Below, piece after piece: positions 17,652-28,100 of a DNA stretch of 55,121 nucleotides. The stretch comes from Pseudomonas sp. ACM7 (lineage in GTDB: Bacteria > Pseudomonadota > Gammaproteobacteria > Pseudomonadales > Pseudomonadaceae): positions 5,893,023 through 5,948,143 of the forward strand of contig NZ_CP024866.1 in the NCBI RefSeq assembly GCF_004136015.1, read 5' to 3'. The notes under the pieces are model-generated. The model saw only the letters and a list, made by a program, of their open reading frames with translations, searched no databases and was not told the origin of the DNA. Each line of letters opens with the position of its first letter. Position 1 is the first letter of the stretch. A program made the translations under genes and the position numbers.

Positions 17652-18707
17652 ATGCCCCAGTCCCGCCGCTACTTGCTCATCAGCCTCTGCGTCCTGTTTG
17701 CCATCGGCCTTGCCTGGTTTTCCCTGCGCAGCACAACCCCCGCCGTGCCGGAGGCGATCAAGCGTGGCTACAGCGAGGCGCTGAACCAGGCTCGCGCAGG
17801 CCAACCGGGCGCAGCGCGGGTCCTCTACCAGCAATTGGGCCGCCCTGATATATCGCCCAAACGCCGCGTCTGGTTGCATGCCGAACTGCCCAACTACCCC
17901 AGCTCCGTGGCCCTGAAACTGGCGGATGCGGACTTGCAGCATGAATCGCCAGACGTGCGCATCGCGGCGATCAAAAGCATCAGCGGTCTGGTGCCCAGCG
18001 GTCAGCGCAGCCTGCTGCTGGGCCCGTTACTCGATGACAGCGAACAGCGCGTCCGCTATGCCGCCGTGAACGCCTTGCTGGGGCTGTCGCCGGACGATCT
18101 CGGTTTGTACTTCGGGCCGCTGGAGCAAGCCATCGACGCCTGGGAACAGGACCTGAAGAGTCAACCGGAAAGCGCCGACAACCAATATCAATTGGCTTGG
18201 CTGCATCTTCACAACGCAGAATGGAAAGAGGCTCAGCAGGCACTGCAGAACACCTTGCGTCTTGCGCCCGGCAACCTGCCCGCGCTGGTGATGCAAATCG
18301 ACGTGCTGGACCGCCTGGGCCAAAACGATGCGGCCCGGCAACTGTTGGCCAAGCAGCTAAAGGCTCAGCCCGACTCGGCCTACCTGCAACATGCCCTGGG
18401 GCTTTGGCTGTTGCATCACGGGCAAAGTGAGTTCGCCCTGCTCGGCCTTTCCAAAGCCGTGGAGCTGGAGCCGGACAACAAGGATTACCGCTACGACCTG
18501 GCCACCACACTTCACGATGAACAGGAGCTGGAAGCGGCGCAGAAACAGTTGCAGGAGATTGTCCAGCGGCACCCGGCCGACCGAAAAGCCCGGGTATTGT
18601 TGATCAATTACTGGAAAGAAAGCGGCCAGCTGCAGAACGTGCAGATTCTGTTGGCGCAACTTGAACAACTCAATCCCGACGACCCCGCCTTGCAGCAAGG
18701 GCTTTAA
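17652..18707 (+). CDS. Membrane-anchored HEAT/TPR repeat protein
   Basis: 351 residues. An N-terminal membrane anchor (YLLISLCVLFAIGLAWF) is followed by a HEAT-like segment at about 85-155 (VRIAAIKSISGLVPSG and VRYAAVNALLGLSPDD) and TPR repeats at about 170-345 (NQYQLAWLHLHNAEWKEAQQ, LQHALGLWLLHHGQSEFALL). It is probably a periplasmic scaffold held to the inner membrane; no enzymatic motif is seen. It precedes the KaiC-like gene by 116 bases on the same strand, so a link to that signalling pair is possible but unproven. Confidence 0.75.
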   Translation: MPQSRRYLLISLCVLFAIGLAWFSLRSTTPAVPEAIKRGYSEALNQARAGQPGAARVLYQQLGRPDISPKRRVWLHAELPNYPSSVALKLADADLQHESPDVRIAAIKSISGLVPSGQRSLLLGPLLDDSEQRVRYAAVNALLGLSPDDLGLYFGPLEQAIDAWEQDLKSQPESADNQYQLAWLHLHNAEWKEAQQALQNTLRLAPGNLPALVMQIDVLDRLGQNDAARQLLAKQLKAQPDSAYLQHALGLWLLHHGQSEFALLGLSKAVELEPDNKDYRYDLATTLHDEQELEAAQKQLQEIVQRHPADRKARVLLINYWKESGQLQNVQILLAQLEQLNPDDPALQQGL

Positions 18708-18823
18708 CAACAGCAAAAATTTGGTTGAACTCGTCGTCTCGGTCAAGGGTCAAGAGAACAGGCAGTCCATTCAGGCACTTACGGCCTGCTGCCTCGTTTC
18801 CCCTAGTCATGAGAGGGCATTTT

Positions 18824-20326
18824 TTGTCTACATCAAACGAGTTGATCAGTGCAAAAGCCGCCACCGGCATCGAAGGTCTGGATGACATCCTGGCCGGTGG
18901 ACTGTCCCGCGGCCATGTGTTTTTACTGGAGGGTGAACCCGGAACCGGCAAAACCACCGTCGCTTTGCATTTTCTGTTGGCCGGCGCCCGAGCCGGCGAG
19001 CGCTCGTTGTACATCACGTTGTCGGAAACCGAGCGGGAGCTGCGACAGGGTGCGTTGTCCCACGGCTGGGAGTTGGATGAGAACATCTACATCTTCGAGC
19101 TGACGCCCCCGGAAAGCCTGCTCAATGCCGAGCATCAGCAGAGCTTGTTGTATTCCTCGGACCTTGAGCTGGGCGAAGCTACCAAGCAGATTTTCGAAGT
19201 GGTCGAACGGGTCAAGCCGACCCGCGTGGTGCTCGACAGTCTTTCCGAGATCCGTCTGCTGGCCCAAAGCTCATTGCGCTACCGTCGCCAGATCCTCGCG
19301 ATCAAACATTACTTCGTGCGCTATGACGCCACGGTGGTGTTGCTGGACGACCTGACCACCGAATCCCTCGACAAAACCGTGCACAGTGTGGCCCACGGCG
19401 TCATTCGCCTTGAGGAACTGACCCCCAATTATGGCGCCGAGCGTCGGCGGATCCGTGTGGTGAAATACCGTGGTCAGAAGTACCGAGGCGGGTTTCACGA
19501 CTTCACCATCATGGGCGATGGCGTACATGTGTTTCCGCGGCTGGTGGCCGCCGAGCATCGCGGTCGCTATGTCCGCCAGCAGTTGACCAGCGGCATCAAG
19601 GCCATGGACGCCCTGCTCGGCGGCGGGATCGAGACCGGTTCCAGCACGTTGATCCTCGGCCCGGCCGGTACCGGCAAATCGCTGATCTCGATGATCTTCG
19701 CCGCTGCCGCCGTGGCCCGTGGCGAAAAAGCCGCGCTGTTCATTTTCGATGAAGAGCTCGGTTTGCTGTTCGAGCGCATGAAGAACATCGGCATCGACCT
19801 CAAGGCGCTGCAAGACACCGGCAACCTGCTGATCGAGCAAGTGGACGCGGCAGAGTTGTCCCCCGGAGAGTTTTCCTACCGGGTTCGTCGCTGCGTCGAT
19901 GAGGGCAATATCAAGACCGTGGTGATCGACAGCATCAACGGCTATCAAGCGGCGATGCCAGAGGAAAACGCGCTGGTACTGCACATGCACGAGCTGCTGC
20001 TGTACCTCAATCGCCAGGGTGCCGCGACCTTCATGACCGTCGCCCAGCATGGACTGGTCGGTGACATGCAAGCCCCCGTGGACATCACCTATCTGGCCGA
20101 TACGGTCATCCTGCTGCGCTACTTCGAGGCATTGGGCAAGGTTCGCCGGGCGATCTCGATCATCAAGAAACGCACCGGCAGCCATGAATCGACCATTCGT
20201 GAATACCGCATCAGCGCTCAGGGCATGACCATTGGTGAACCGCTGGATGCATTTCAGGGGGTATTGCGGGGTGTCCCGACCTATCTGGGTGCCAGCAATC
20301 CTTTGCTTGAGGAACAAAGCCCGTGA
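18824..20326 (+). CDS. KaiC-like double RecA-domain ATPase
   Basis: 500 residues with two KaiC/RecA domains. The first has Walker A GEPGTGKT (residues 37-44) and VVLDSLSEIRLL as Walker B; the second has GPAGTGKS near 281-288 and VVIDSINGYQAAMP. Next to the second P-loop the catalytic glutamate pair is kept (FIFDEELGLL), whereas the first has LSETERE, so the two halves may differ in activity. The TTG at 18824 is the best start: GAGAGGG stands six bases before it, whereas the ATG at 18809 lacks a ribosome site. The stop overlaps the next gene (GTGA), so it is made together with a histidine kinase. No kaiA or kaiB is visible; a circadian role is not implied. Confidence 0.85.
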   Translation: MSTSNELISAKAATGIEGLDDILAGGLSRGHVFLLEGEPGTGKTTVALHFLLAGARAGERSLYITLSETERELRQGALSHGWELDENIYIFELTPPESLLNAEHQQSLLYSSDLELGEATKQIFEVVERVKPTRVVLDSLSEIRLLAQSSLRYRRQILAIKHYFVRYDATVVLLDDLTTESLDKTVHSVAHGVIRLEELTPNYGAERRRIRVVKYRGQKYRGGFHDFTIMGDGVHVFPRLVAAEHRGRYVRQQLTSGIKAMDALLGGGIETGSSTLILGPAGTGKSLISMIFAAAAVARGEKAALFIFDEELGLLFERMKNIGIDLKALQDTGNLLIEQVDAAELSPGEFSYRVRRCVDEGNIKTVVIDSINGYQAAMPEENALVLHMHELLLYLNRQGAATFMTVAQHGLVGDMQAPVDITYLADTVILLRYFEALGKVRRAISIIKKRTGSHESTIREYRISAQGMTIGEPLDAFQGVLRGVPTYLGASNPLLEEQSP

Positions 20327-21993
20327 TTGCCCAGGAAGCGATGTCCGAGCGCGCGATCATTCTCGCGCCGCTGGGTCGCGACAGCCAAATTGCGCTGATG
20401 ATGCTCAATGAAGCGGGTTACGACGGGGTGATTACTCGGGACCTGGTGGCGTTATGCAGCGAGCTGGAGCAAGGGGCAGGATTGCTGTTGATCTCTTCCG
20501 AGGCCTTGTTGGGCGGTGATCTTGAACCGCTGCTCGGCCTGATCGAGCAACAGCCGGCCTGGTCGGACCTTCCGATTGTATTGATGACCTACCATGGCGG
20601 CCCGGAACAAAACCCGGCGTCGCGCTACGGCCCACAATTGGGGAACGTGACCTTTCTTGAGCGCCCCTTTCACCCGGTCACGTTGATCAGCCTGGTGACC
20701 ACCGCGTTGCGCGGACGTCGACGACAGTACGAAGCCAGGGACCGGCTGATCGATCTGAGTCAAAGCGAACTGCGGTTGCAAAACACCCTCGAAACCCTCG
20801 AACAGCAGGTCGAGGAACGCACCGCCCAGCTACGACACAATGAAGAAGCCCTGCGCCAATCGCAGAAGATGGAAGCGGTCGGCCAGCTCACCGGCGGTAT
20901 TGCCCACGACTTCAACAACATGCTGACCGGCATCATCGGCAGTCTGGAGTTGCTGCGTCGACGCCTGGCCCGGGGTCGTACAGAAGACTTGGACAGTCTG
21001 ATCGATCTTGGGGTGACCTCAGCCAATCGCGCGGCGGGCCTGACCCACCGTCTGCTGGCGTTTTCACGGCGTCAGTCGCTGGACTCCAAACCTGTGGAGA
21101 TGAACACCCTGGTGATCTCCATGGGTGAATTGCTTCAGCGCAGCATCAACGAAAGCATTCAGTTGGACATGCAGCTAGACGAGCAACTCTGGGTGGCCGA
21201 AGCCGATCCCAACCAATTGGAAAGCGCCCTGCTCAATCTGGTGATCAATGCTCGGGATGCGATGCCCGACGGCGGCAAACTGGTGGTGAAAACCAGCAAT
21301 CAGTATCTGGACATTGGCTTCACCGAGGCCCAGAGCAACCTTCAACCAGGTGATTACGTGGTGCTGAGCGTCACAGACACCGGGTGTGGCATGCCGCAAA
21401 GCACCATCAACCGGGCCTTTGATCCGTTCTTTACCACCAAACCCATCGGCCAGGGCACAGGCCTTGGATTGTCGATGATATATGGCTTCAGCAAGCAATC
21501 ACGCGGCCACGTCGCCATTCACAGCGAAGTGGGCAAAGGCACCACGGTGAGTCTGTTTCTCCCGCGATTCGGCGGTGTCGTGCCTCAGGACAGCCCGGTG
21601 GACGTCCAGCACGCTCCGTTCGCACAGCATGGAGAAACGGTGCTGATCGTCGAGGACGATCCGGCGGTTCGGGTGTTGGTCAGTACGGTGCTGAGTGATC
21701 TGGGCTATGCCTTCGTCGAGGCTGGCGATGCCGACAGCGCGGTGCCGATTCTCGACTCCGGGCAGCGTATCGATCTGTTGATCAGCGACGTTGGATTGCC
21801 CGGCATGAATGGCCGGCAACTGGCAGAAATCGGCCGCCAATACCGGCCGGATCTCAAGGTGTTGTTCATCACCGGCTACGCCGAACACGCGGCGGTGCGC
21901 GGTGGTTTCCTTGATCCTGGCATGCAGATGATCACCAAGCCGTTCACCTTCGACCTGCTGACGGCGAAGGTGCGGGAGATGATCCGGATTTGA
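20323..21993 (+). CDS. Hybrid histidine kinase with N-terminal pseudo-receiver
   Basis: 556 residues, cytosolic. Residues about 8-125 have a receiver-like pattern, but the phospho-acceptor position reads LLLISSEAL (Ser instead of Asp) and the usual KPF reads RPF, so it looks like a pseudo-receiver. A coiled coil (about 140-185) leads to HisKA (GGIAHDFNNMLTGI), then HATPase (NLVINARDAMPDGG, DTGCGMP, GTGLGLSMIYGF) and a genuine C-terminal receiver (VLIVEDDPAVRVLV, DLLISDVGLPGMNG). It starts at a GTG overlapping the KaiC-like stop codon. Phosphotransfer from His to its own receiver is expected; its partners are unknown. Confidence 0.88.
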   Translation: MIAQEAMSERAIILAPLGRDSQIALMMLNEAGYDGVITRDLVALCSELEQGAGLLLISSEALLGGDLEPLLGLIEQQPAWSDLPIVLMTYHGGPEQNPASRYGPQLGNVTFLERPFHPVTLISLVTTALRGRRRQYEARDRLIDLSQSELRLQNTLETLEQQVEERTAQLRHNEEALRQSQKMEAVGQLTGGIAHDFNNMLTGIIGSLELLRRRLARGRTEDLDSLIDLGVTSANRAAGLTHRLLAFSRRQSLDSKPVEMNTLVISMGELLQRSINESIQLDMQLDEQLWVAEADPNQLESALLNLVINARDAMPDGGKLVVKTSNQYLDIGFTEAQSNLQPGDYVVLSVTDTGCGMPQSTINRAFDPFFTTKPIGQGTGLGLSMIYGFSKQSRGHVAIHSEVGKGTTVSLFLPRFGGVVPQDSPVDVQHAPFAQHGETVLIVEDDPAVRVLVSTVLSDLGYAFVEAGDADSAVPILDSGQRIDLLISDVGLPGMNGRQLAEIGRQYRPDLKVLFITGYAEHAAVRGGFLDPGMQMITKPFTFDLLTAKVREMIRI

Positions 21994-22004
21994 AGATCAC
22001 TCGT

Positions 22005-22082
22005 GTAGGAGCTGCCGAAGGCTGCGATCTTTTGATCTTGCTTTTATAAGATCAAAAGATCGCAGCCTTCGGCAGCTCCTAC
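22005..22082. repeat. REPIN with perfect 35-bp arms
   Basis: Arms at 22005-22039 and 22048-22082 are perfect reverse complements around GCTTTTAT. Each arm contains GTAGGAGCTGCCGAAGGCTG and GATCTTTTGATCTT. It lies between convergent genes and probably serves as their shared terminator. Confidence 0.92.
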
Positions 22083-22098
22083 GATAGTACGCGGGATA

Positions 22099-22476
22099 TC
22101 AGGAAAGCATTTCCTGCATAAGCTCTTGCAGCACTTCCAGATCGAACGGCTTGGCCAGGATCGGTGCTTTACGGGTGATCGGGCTGTCCGTCTCGCGGAT
22201 CTCCTGCGGATAACCGCTGATAAAGATCACCTTGAGTTCCGGTCGCAGCTTCACGGCAGGTTCGGCAATCTGGACGCCAGAGATTCCGCCCGGCAGGCGG
22301 AAGTCGGTGATCATCATGTCCAGGTGCGGTTTGCTCGACAGAATTTCGAAGGCCTGCTCGCCGTTTTCGGCCTGCAATACCCGGTAGCCCTCACCCGACA
22401 GATAGGCCGACAGCACCATCAAAATCGAGGGGTCATCTTCGACGATCAATACGACGTCTTGTGCATCTTCACTCAT
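22099..22476 (-). CDS. Single-domain response regulator
   Basis: 125 residues forming one CheY-like receiver: acidic pocket EDD near the start (VVLIVEDDPSILMV), phospho-acceptor Asp in MMITDFRLPGG and Lys in LAKPFDLEVLQ. There is no output domain. The ATG at 22476 is chosen because AAAGG stands upstream; the frame is open to 22497. It is the last gene of the minus-strand operon starting at 28643, and is a likely phosphate acceptor for the kinases encoded there. Confidence 0.86.
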   Translation of the reverse strand: MSEDAQDVVLIVEDDPSILMVLSAYLSGEGYRVLQAENGEQAFEILSSKPHLDMMITDFRLPGGISGVQIAEPAVKLRPELKVIFISGYPQEIRETDSPITRKAPILAKPFDLEVLQELMQEMLS

Positions 22477-22553
22477 GGGAAGCCTTTGTTCGGTCAATAG
22501 CTGCTGATACGACCGTGGGGTCGATCAGAGGTTGCGTTTTTCTGGCTGTTTTC

Positions 22554-23735
22554 CTACAGCGGCAGACAAACGCGAAACAAGGCGCCTTCGCCAATCCGGC
22601 TTTCGACGGTAATGGAACCGCCATGGGCGGCCACAATCTGCTCGGAAATAAATAAGCCCAGGCCCAACCCCGCGACAGCGTGTTTGGCCGTGACGCGTTC
22701 GAACTGCTGGAAAATACGCTTCTGGTTCTCTTCGCTGATACCGATCCCAAGGTCGCGCACTTCCACCCGAGCCTGACCGCTCCCACTGTACACCTTAACG
22801 GTGATCGGACTCTTGGCGCCGTAGCGCAAAGCATTGGTCAGCAGGTTGGAAATCACCTGTTCAACGCGAAATTCGTCCCAGCTGCCCACCACCGGTTGCT
22901 CGGCCTCCAGGGTGACCGATGACTCGGCAGCATCGATCTGCGGTGCAAAGTTCTGCAACAAGCCGCGAACCAGCGTCGACAGATCGAAGCGCGTCGGTCG
23001 GATCGACAACTTGCCGGTACGAATGCGCGACACATCGAGCATGTCTTCGATCAGGCGGATCAGGCTTTTGATCTGCCGCTCGTCGCGGTCGACCATCGCG
23101 TGCATCTTGTCCAGGGTGAACGCCGCGGCGTTATCCCGGTCCAGGTGCATCTTGCGCAATTGGGTTTCGAGGATCAGGCCATTGAGCGGCGTGCGGACTT
23201 CGTGGGCAACGATGGACATGAAGTCATCACGCATGCGCACCGATTGCTCCAGTTCCAGCTGGGTACTTTGTAATTGCTTGAGCAGCGTTTCCTGCTCGCG
23301 GCGGCTTTGCTCCAGCTCTTCGACCTGCTGTTTCATCGCCTTGCTTTGGCGAAACAGCTCGACGAACACGTTGACCTTGCTCTTGACCGCGTGAATATCC
23401 AGCGGCTTGTAGAGGAAATCCACGGCGCCGCTTTCGTAGCCCTTGAACGCGTAGTTCAACTCACGACCGGCGGCACTGACGAACACGATCGGGATGTTCT
23501 TGGTCTTTTCCGTGCCGCGCATCAGCTCGGCCAGTTCGAAGCCGTTCATGCCGGGCATCTGCACGTCGAGAATGGCCATGGCAAACTCGTGTTGGAGCAA
23601 CAGCGACAAGGCTTCGTCGGCGGACAAAGCTTTATAGACGATACGGTCTTCGCGCCTGATCAACGCTTCGAGCGCCAACAAGTTCTCCGGCAGATCGTCG
23701 ACGATCAGCAATTTGGCCTGGATAGTACTTAGCAT
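22554..23735 (-). CDS. Receiver-histidine kinase fusion
   Basis: 393 residues: receiver at 6-125 (LLIVDDLPENLLALE, AMAILDVQMPGMNG, FLYKPLD), coiled coil 125-165, HisKA at about 168-235 (FMSIVAHEVRTPLNGL) and HATPase at about 275-393 (VISNLLTNALRYG, VRDLGIGISEEN, GLGLGLFISEQIV). An N-terminal receiver on a kinase without a sensor suggests it is an intermediate in a phosphorelay, fed by the large hybrid kinase of the same operon. Its start overlaps the 3' end of the CheB gene by seven bases, so the proteins are translationally coupled. Confidence 0.9.
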   Translation of the reverse strand: MLSTIQAKLLIVDDLPENLLALEALIRREDRIVYKALSADEALSLLLQHEFAMAILDVQMPGMNGFELAELMRGTEKTKNIPIVFVSAAGRELNYAFKGYESGAVDFLYKPLDIHAVKSKVNVFVELFRQSKAMKQQVEELEQSRREQETLLKQLQSTQLELEQSVRMRDDFMSIVAHEVRTPLNGLILETQLRKMHLDRDNAAAFTLDKMHAMVDRDERQIKSLIRLIEDMLDVSRIRTGKLSIRPTRFDLSTLVRGLLQNFAPQIDAAESSVTLEAEQPVVGSWDEFRVEQVISNLLTNALRYGAKSPITVKVYSGSGQARVEVRDLGIGISEENQKRIFQQFERVTAKHAVAGLGLGLFISEQIVAAHGGSITVESRIGEGALFRVCLPL

Positions 23736-24322
23736 GCGATTCGTTCCAGCTCGACAAGCAGACGGCCGATGCCGCGTATAGGGAGAATATGGTCCGGCTG
23801 GTGTATATCAAGCGCAGCCTGAGGCATGGTCGCGACCTGGGCTTCATCCGGGTCCTGGACGATGGTCATGCCGCCACGGCGCTTGACCTGAGCCAGGCCG
23901 TGGGCGCCATCGCGGTTGGCGCCGGTCAACAACACGGCGGCCAAGGCTGAACCGTAGGCATCGGCGGCCGACTCGAACAGGTAATCAATGGCCGGTCGCG
24001 AATAATGCACGCGGGCTTCCAGGCTCAAGGAAAAACTGTGGTCCTGCTCCACCGACAAGTGATAACCCGGTGTCGCGAAATAGAGCGTTCCCGCTTCGAC
24101 CCGCGTCTTGTCGCGGGCTTCCAGTACAGGCATGGCTACTCGCCGTGCGAACACCTCGGCCAGTTGGCTGCGACGTTCGTCCGGCAGGTGCAAAACCACG
24201 ATGATCGGCAGCTTGAAGCCTTCTCGCAGTGGAGTGAGGATGTTCAGCAATGCCTCCACACCGCCGGCCGAGGCGCCGATCACGATGGCCTCTATAGAAG
24301 GTAAATTCGCTGCACTGTTCAT
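23729..24322 (-). CDS. CheB-type protein-glutamate methylesterase, catalytic domain only
   Basis: 197 residues, lacking the receiver domain that controls classical CheB. The catalytic Ser lies in IVIGASAGGVEAL, the His in VVLHLPDERRSQLAEVF and the Asp in GANRDGAHGLAQ. Classical CheB demethylates chemoreceptors, but no receptor, CheA or CheW is nearby, so the substrate is unknown. The ATG at 24322 overlaps the CheR stop codon (ATGA); the frame is open to 24430 but that part would lie inside cheR. Confidence 0.9.
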   Translation of the reverse strand: MNSAANLPSIEAIVIGASAGGVEALLNILTPLREGFKLPIIVVLHLPDERRSQLAEVFARRVAMPVLEARDKTRVEAGTLYFATPGYHLSVEQDHSFSLSLEARVHYSRPAIDYLFESAADAYGSALAAVLLTGANRDGAHGLAQVKRRGGMTIVQDPDEAQVATMPQAALDIHQPDHILPIRGIGRLLVELERIAC

Positions 24323-25152
24323 GATTTGCGGTAAATCCGTTCTTGTTTGACCAACGGTTGGAACTGGTTGCCGTAGGCCGAAAAATCCAGGGTTTCCTTG
24401 CTGCCCAGCACCAAAAATCCTCGATGGCAAAGGGATTCATGAAACAAACCGAACGCACGATCCTGAAGCTTTTTGTTGAAATAAATCAAAACATTACGAC
24501 ACGAAATTAATTGAGTTTCTGAAAAGACACTGTCGGTCGCGAGGCTGTGATCGGCGAAGGTCACGTTCTCACACAGTGTCTTGTCAAAAATGGCGTAACC
24601 GTAAGCCGCCGTGTAGTAGTCGACGAACGAACGCTGGCCACCTGCCTGCTGGTAGTTATGAGTGTAGGCGCGGACATTCTCCATGGAGAAAATCCCTTGC
24701 TTGGCCTTGTCCAGCGAGCGCGGATTGATGTCGGTGGCGTAGATGATGGTGCGATCGAGCAAGCCCTCTTCACGCAGCAGAATAGCCATCGAATAGACCT
24801 CTTCCCCCGTGCTGCAACCGGCGATCCAGATCTTGATCGAGGGGTAAGTCTTGAGCAGCGGCACCACTTCCTTGCGGATCGCCAGGAAATGCGAAGGGTC
24901 GCGGAACATTTCGCTGACCGGGATCGTCAGCAGTTGCAGTAACTGCATGAACGCCGTCGGGTCGTGCAGGACCTTTTCCTGCAACGCTGAAATGGTCGTG
25001 CACTCGAACTGGCTCAACGCGTGATTGACCCGGCGCTTGATCGAAGCGCCGGAGTAGTCGCGAAAGTCATAGCTGTATTTGAGGTAGATCGCCTCGATCA
25101 ACAAGCGAATTTCGATTTCGCTATTTCGCTCCACTGAAAAATTGCGTTCCAC
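24319..25152 (-). CDS. CheR-type protein-glutamate methyltransferase
   Basis: 277 residues from a GTG at 25152 that overlaps the preceding TAG stop. It uses S-adenosylmethionine to methylate glutamates in CheR substrates. The N-terminal helical domain contains YDFRDYSGASIKRRV; the methyltransferase domain has MFRDPSHFLAIRKEVVPLL, WIAGCSTGEEVYSMAI and LISCRNVLIYFNKKLQ. A GTG six codons later is an alternative start. Paired with the receiver-less CheB in a kinase operon, it probably adjusts a kinase or local regulator by methylation rather than chemotaxis. Confidence 0.9.
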   Translation of the reverse strand: MERNFSVERNSEIEIRLLIEAIYLKYSYDFRDYSGASIKRRVNHALSQFECTTISALQEKVLHDPTAFMQLLQLLTIPVSEMFRDPSHFLAIRKEVVPLLKTYPSIKIWIAGCSTGEEVYSMAILLREEGLLDRTIIYATDINPRSLDKAKQGIFSMENVRAYTHNYQQAGGQRSFVDYYTAAYGYAIFDKTLCENVTFADHSLATDSVFSETQLISCRNVLIYFNKKLQDRAFGLFHESLCHRGFLVLGSKETLDFSAYGNQFQPLVKQERIYRKS

Positions 25153-28100
25153 TAAATGCGTTCCATTTTTGGTAACCACACGCGAATCAGCGAGAACAGG
25201 CGATCCAGGTCAATGGGCTTGGCCAGGTAATCATTGGAGCCCGCTTGCAAGCAGCGCTCCTGATCGTCCTTCATGGCCTTGGCCGTCACCGCAATGATCG
25301 GCAGCTTGCGCCAGCGCGGGTCCTTGCGAATCTCGATGGTGGCTTCGTAGCCATCCATCTCCGGCATCATCACGTCCATCAACACCAGATCGATGTCCTC
25401 GACTTCATTCAGTCTTTCAATCGCTTCACGGCCGTTCCGGCCGATGACCACGACTGCACCCTTTTGCTCCAGGGCACTGGTGAGGGCGAAGATATTGCGT
25501 ACATCGTCGTCCACCAGCAGCACCTTGCGACCCTCGAAAACCTTGTCGCGGCTGCGCGCGGTCTTGAGCATCCTCTGGCGCTCATGGGACAACCTGGATT
25601 CGACTTTGTGCAGAAAGAGTGTGACCTCATCCAGCAAACGCTCTGGCGAGCGCGCGCCCTTGATGATGATCGAGCGCGAATACTTGCGCAGGTCCGCCTC
25701 TTCGTCCCGGGTCAGGTTGCGCCCGGTGTAGACGATCACCGGCGGGAACGAGCAGATATCTTCGGTGGACATACGCTTGAGCAGGTCGTTGCCGAGCATG
25801 TCCGGCAGCTTCAGGTCGATGATCATGCAGTCGAAAATCGTCGTGCGCAGCAGCTCCAGCGCGTCCTGCGCCAGGCCAACGGCAGTGATCTCGATGTCAT
25901 CGTCGCCGATCAGCCGGGCAATGCTGTCGCGCTGTACATCATCGTCTTCGACCAGTAGGACCCGTTTGACCTTTTGGGTCAGCTTGGCCTCAAGGCGGGC
26001 AAACACGTCCTTGAGTTCTTCTCGGGTAGTCGGCTTGACCGCGTAACCAATGGCGCCCATGTGCATCGCGGCTTCGACCCGGTCTTCCACCGAAATCACA
26101 TGCACCGGAATGTGCCGGGTTTCAGCGTGTTCCTTCAGGCGTTGCAACACAGTCAACCCGGAATGATCCGGCAGGCGCATGTCCAGCAGAATGGCGTCCG
26201 GGATGAACTCCTTGGCCAGGTCGTAACCCTCGTCGGCGCCGTGCGCCACCAGGCATTGATACCCCAGCTCATGCGCCAGGTCATAAAGAATATTGGCAAA
26301 GTTCGGCTCGTCTTCCACCACCAGAATGCAACGAGTGGCGAAGGGCGCCTTGGTGCGATCGTCGTCGAAACGCGGAATATCGACATCAGCAATCAACGGC
26401 ACCAGCGCGGCCGGCGTCACTCTCGGTGTAATGGCCACCGGCGTGGCTCTCATCGGTTCGACAGGCTCTTCGCCCGGTTCAACGTATTGCTGCGGCAAAA
26501 CCAGCGTAAACACACTGCCCTGCCCCGGCTCGCTGGTGACACTGATGGAACCGCCGAGCAAGGCGGCCAGGTCACGGGAAATCGACAAGCCCAGGCCGGT
26601 GCCGCCGTAACGGCGATTGGTGGTGCCATCGGCCTGGCGGAAGGCTTCGAAAATGCTCTCCTGCTGATCCGCGGCAATGCCAATCCCCGAATCGCGAATG
26701 ATAAAGGCGATACCGTCGCCTGGCTGGCTGGCGACCGTCAGGCTGACCGTACCTCTTTCGGTGAATTTCACCGCGTTGGACAGCAGGTTCTTAATCACCT
26801 GTTCCAGACGCTGGCGATCGGTGAAGATCATCATCGGCGCACCGGCCTGCACCTCGACCTGGAAATCCAGTTTCTTGTCGGTCGCCAGGGGTTGGAACAT
26901 CCCGCGCAAGCCATCCACCAGACGCGCGACACTGGTGTTCTCCGGTCGAATCTCAAGCTTGCCGGCCTCGACCTTGGAGATGTCGAGAATGTCGTTGATC
27001 AAGTTGAGCAAATCATTGCCGGCGGAGTAGATCGACTCGGCGAACTTGACCTGCTCGGCGCTGAGATTTTCCTGGGGGTTTTCCGCCAGCAACTTGGCCA
27101 GGATCAACGAGCTGTTCAGCGGCGTGCGCAACTCGTGGGACATGTTGGCGAGGAATTCAGACTTGTACTTGCTCGAGCGCTGCAACTCTTCGGCGCGTTC
27201 TTCGAGCTGGGTCTGGGCCTGATTGAGCTCGGTGTTCTTCAGGTCCATGGCGTCGCGCTGCTCGGCCAGTCTCCCGGCCTGCTCGGCGAGCTGCTCATTG
27301 GTTTGTTCAAGCTCGACCTGCTGGGTCTCCAGATGCGCCTGAGATTCCTTGAGAATCCGCGACTGCTCTTCCAGTTCTTCGTTGGCGGTCTTGAGTTCTT
27401 CTTGCTGAACCTGCAGCTCTTCGTTGAGCTGTTGAGTTTCGGCCAGCACTTCCTGCAAGCGCTGGCGATAGCGAGCGGCCTCGATGGACGTACCGATGTT
27501 GCCGGCAATCAACTGAAGCAATTCGACATCGCGGTCCGTCAGCGGGCGCAGGAAGCCCAGTTCGATCACACCGTTGACCCGATCGTCGTCACTGGTCGGC
27601 ACGACCAGCACGCTATGCGGCAGACCTTCGCCCAGGCCGGAGCTGACCTTGAAGTAATCGCTCGGTACGTCATCGAGACGAATCAAGCGAGCCTGGTTCG
27701 CTACCTGGCCGACAATGCCTTCATCGCTGTAAATCTGCTGTTCGCGCGCTTCCTGCTCGCGAGAGAAACCGTAGGAGGCAATGCGCTTGAGACCGCCATG
27801 GTCTTCGCGGACATAAATGGCTGCTACGGCAGAGCCCAGGTACTGCGCACAGAACTGCAGAATGTTGCGGCCCAGCAGATTAAGCGACAGTTGCCCCAGC
27901 ACTTGTTCGGCCAGTTCGGTCTGCCCATTGCGCAGCCAGGCCTGCTGCTCCAGACGCTGGGCGCTGGCCTGTTGCGAGGCGAGGTTGGCGCTGTAACTTT
28001 GTGAAAGGTTGAGCAAGTCCCGACGGCCAATGTAGGCCAGCAATGCGCTGATCCCGGCGATGAACAACAGGTAAAGGCTGATGCTCCAGATCGTGGTGCG

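Noticed and set aside
18824..20326. A circadian clock operon
   Set aside because: Only a KaiC-like protein is present; kaiA and kaiB are missing and many non-cyanobacterial KaiC homologues have no clock role.
25974..28004. A 676-codon plus-strand open frame
   Set aside because: Antisense of the large hybrid kinase, with low-complexity composition.
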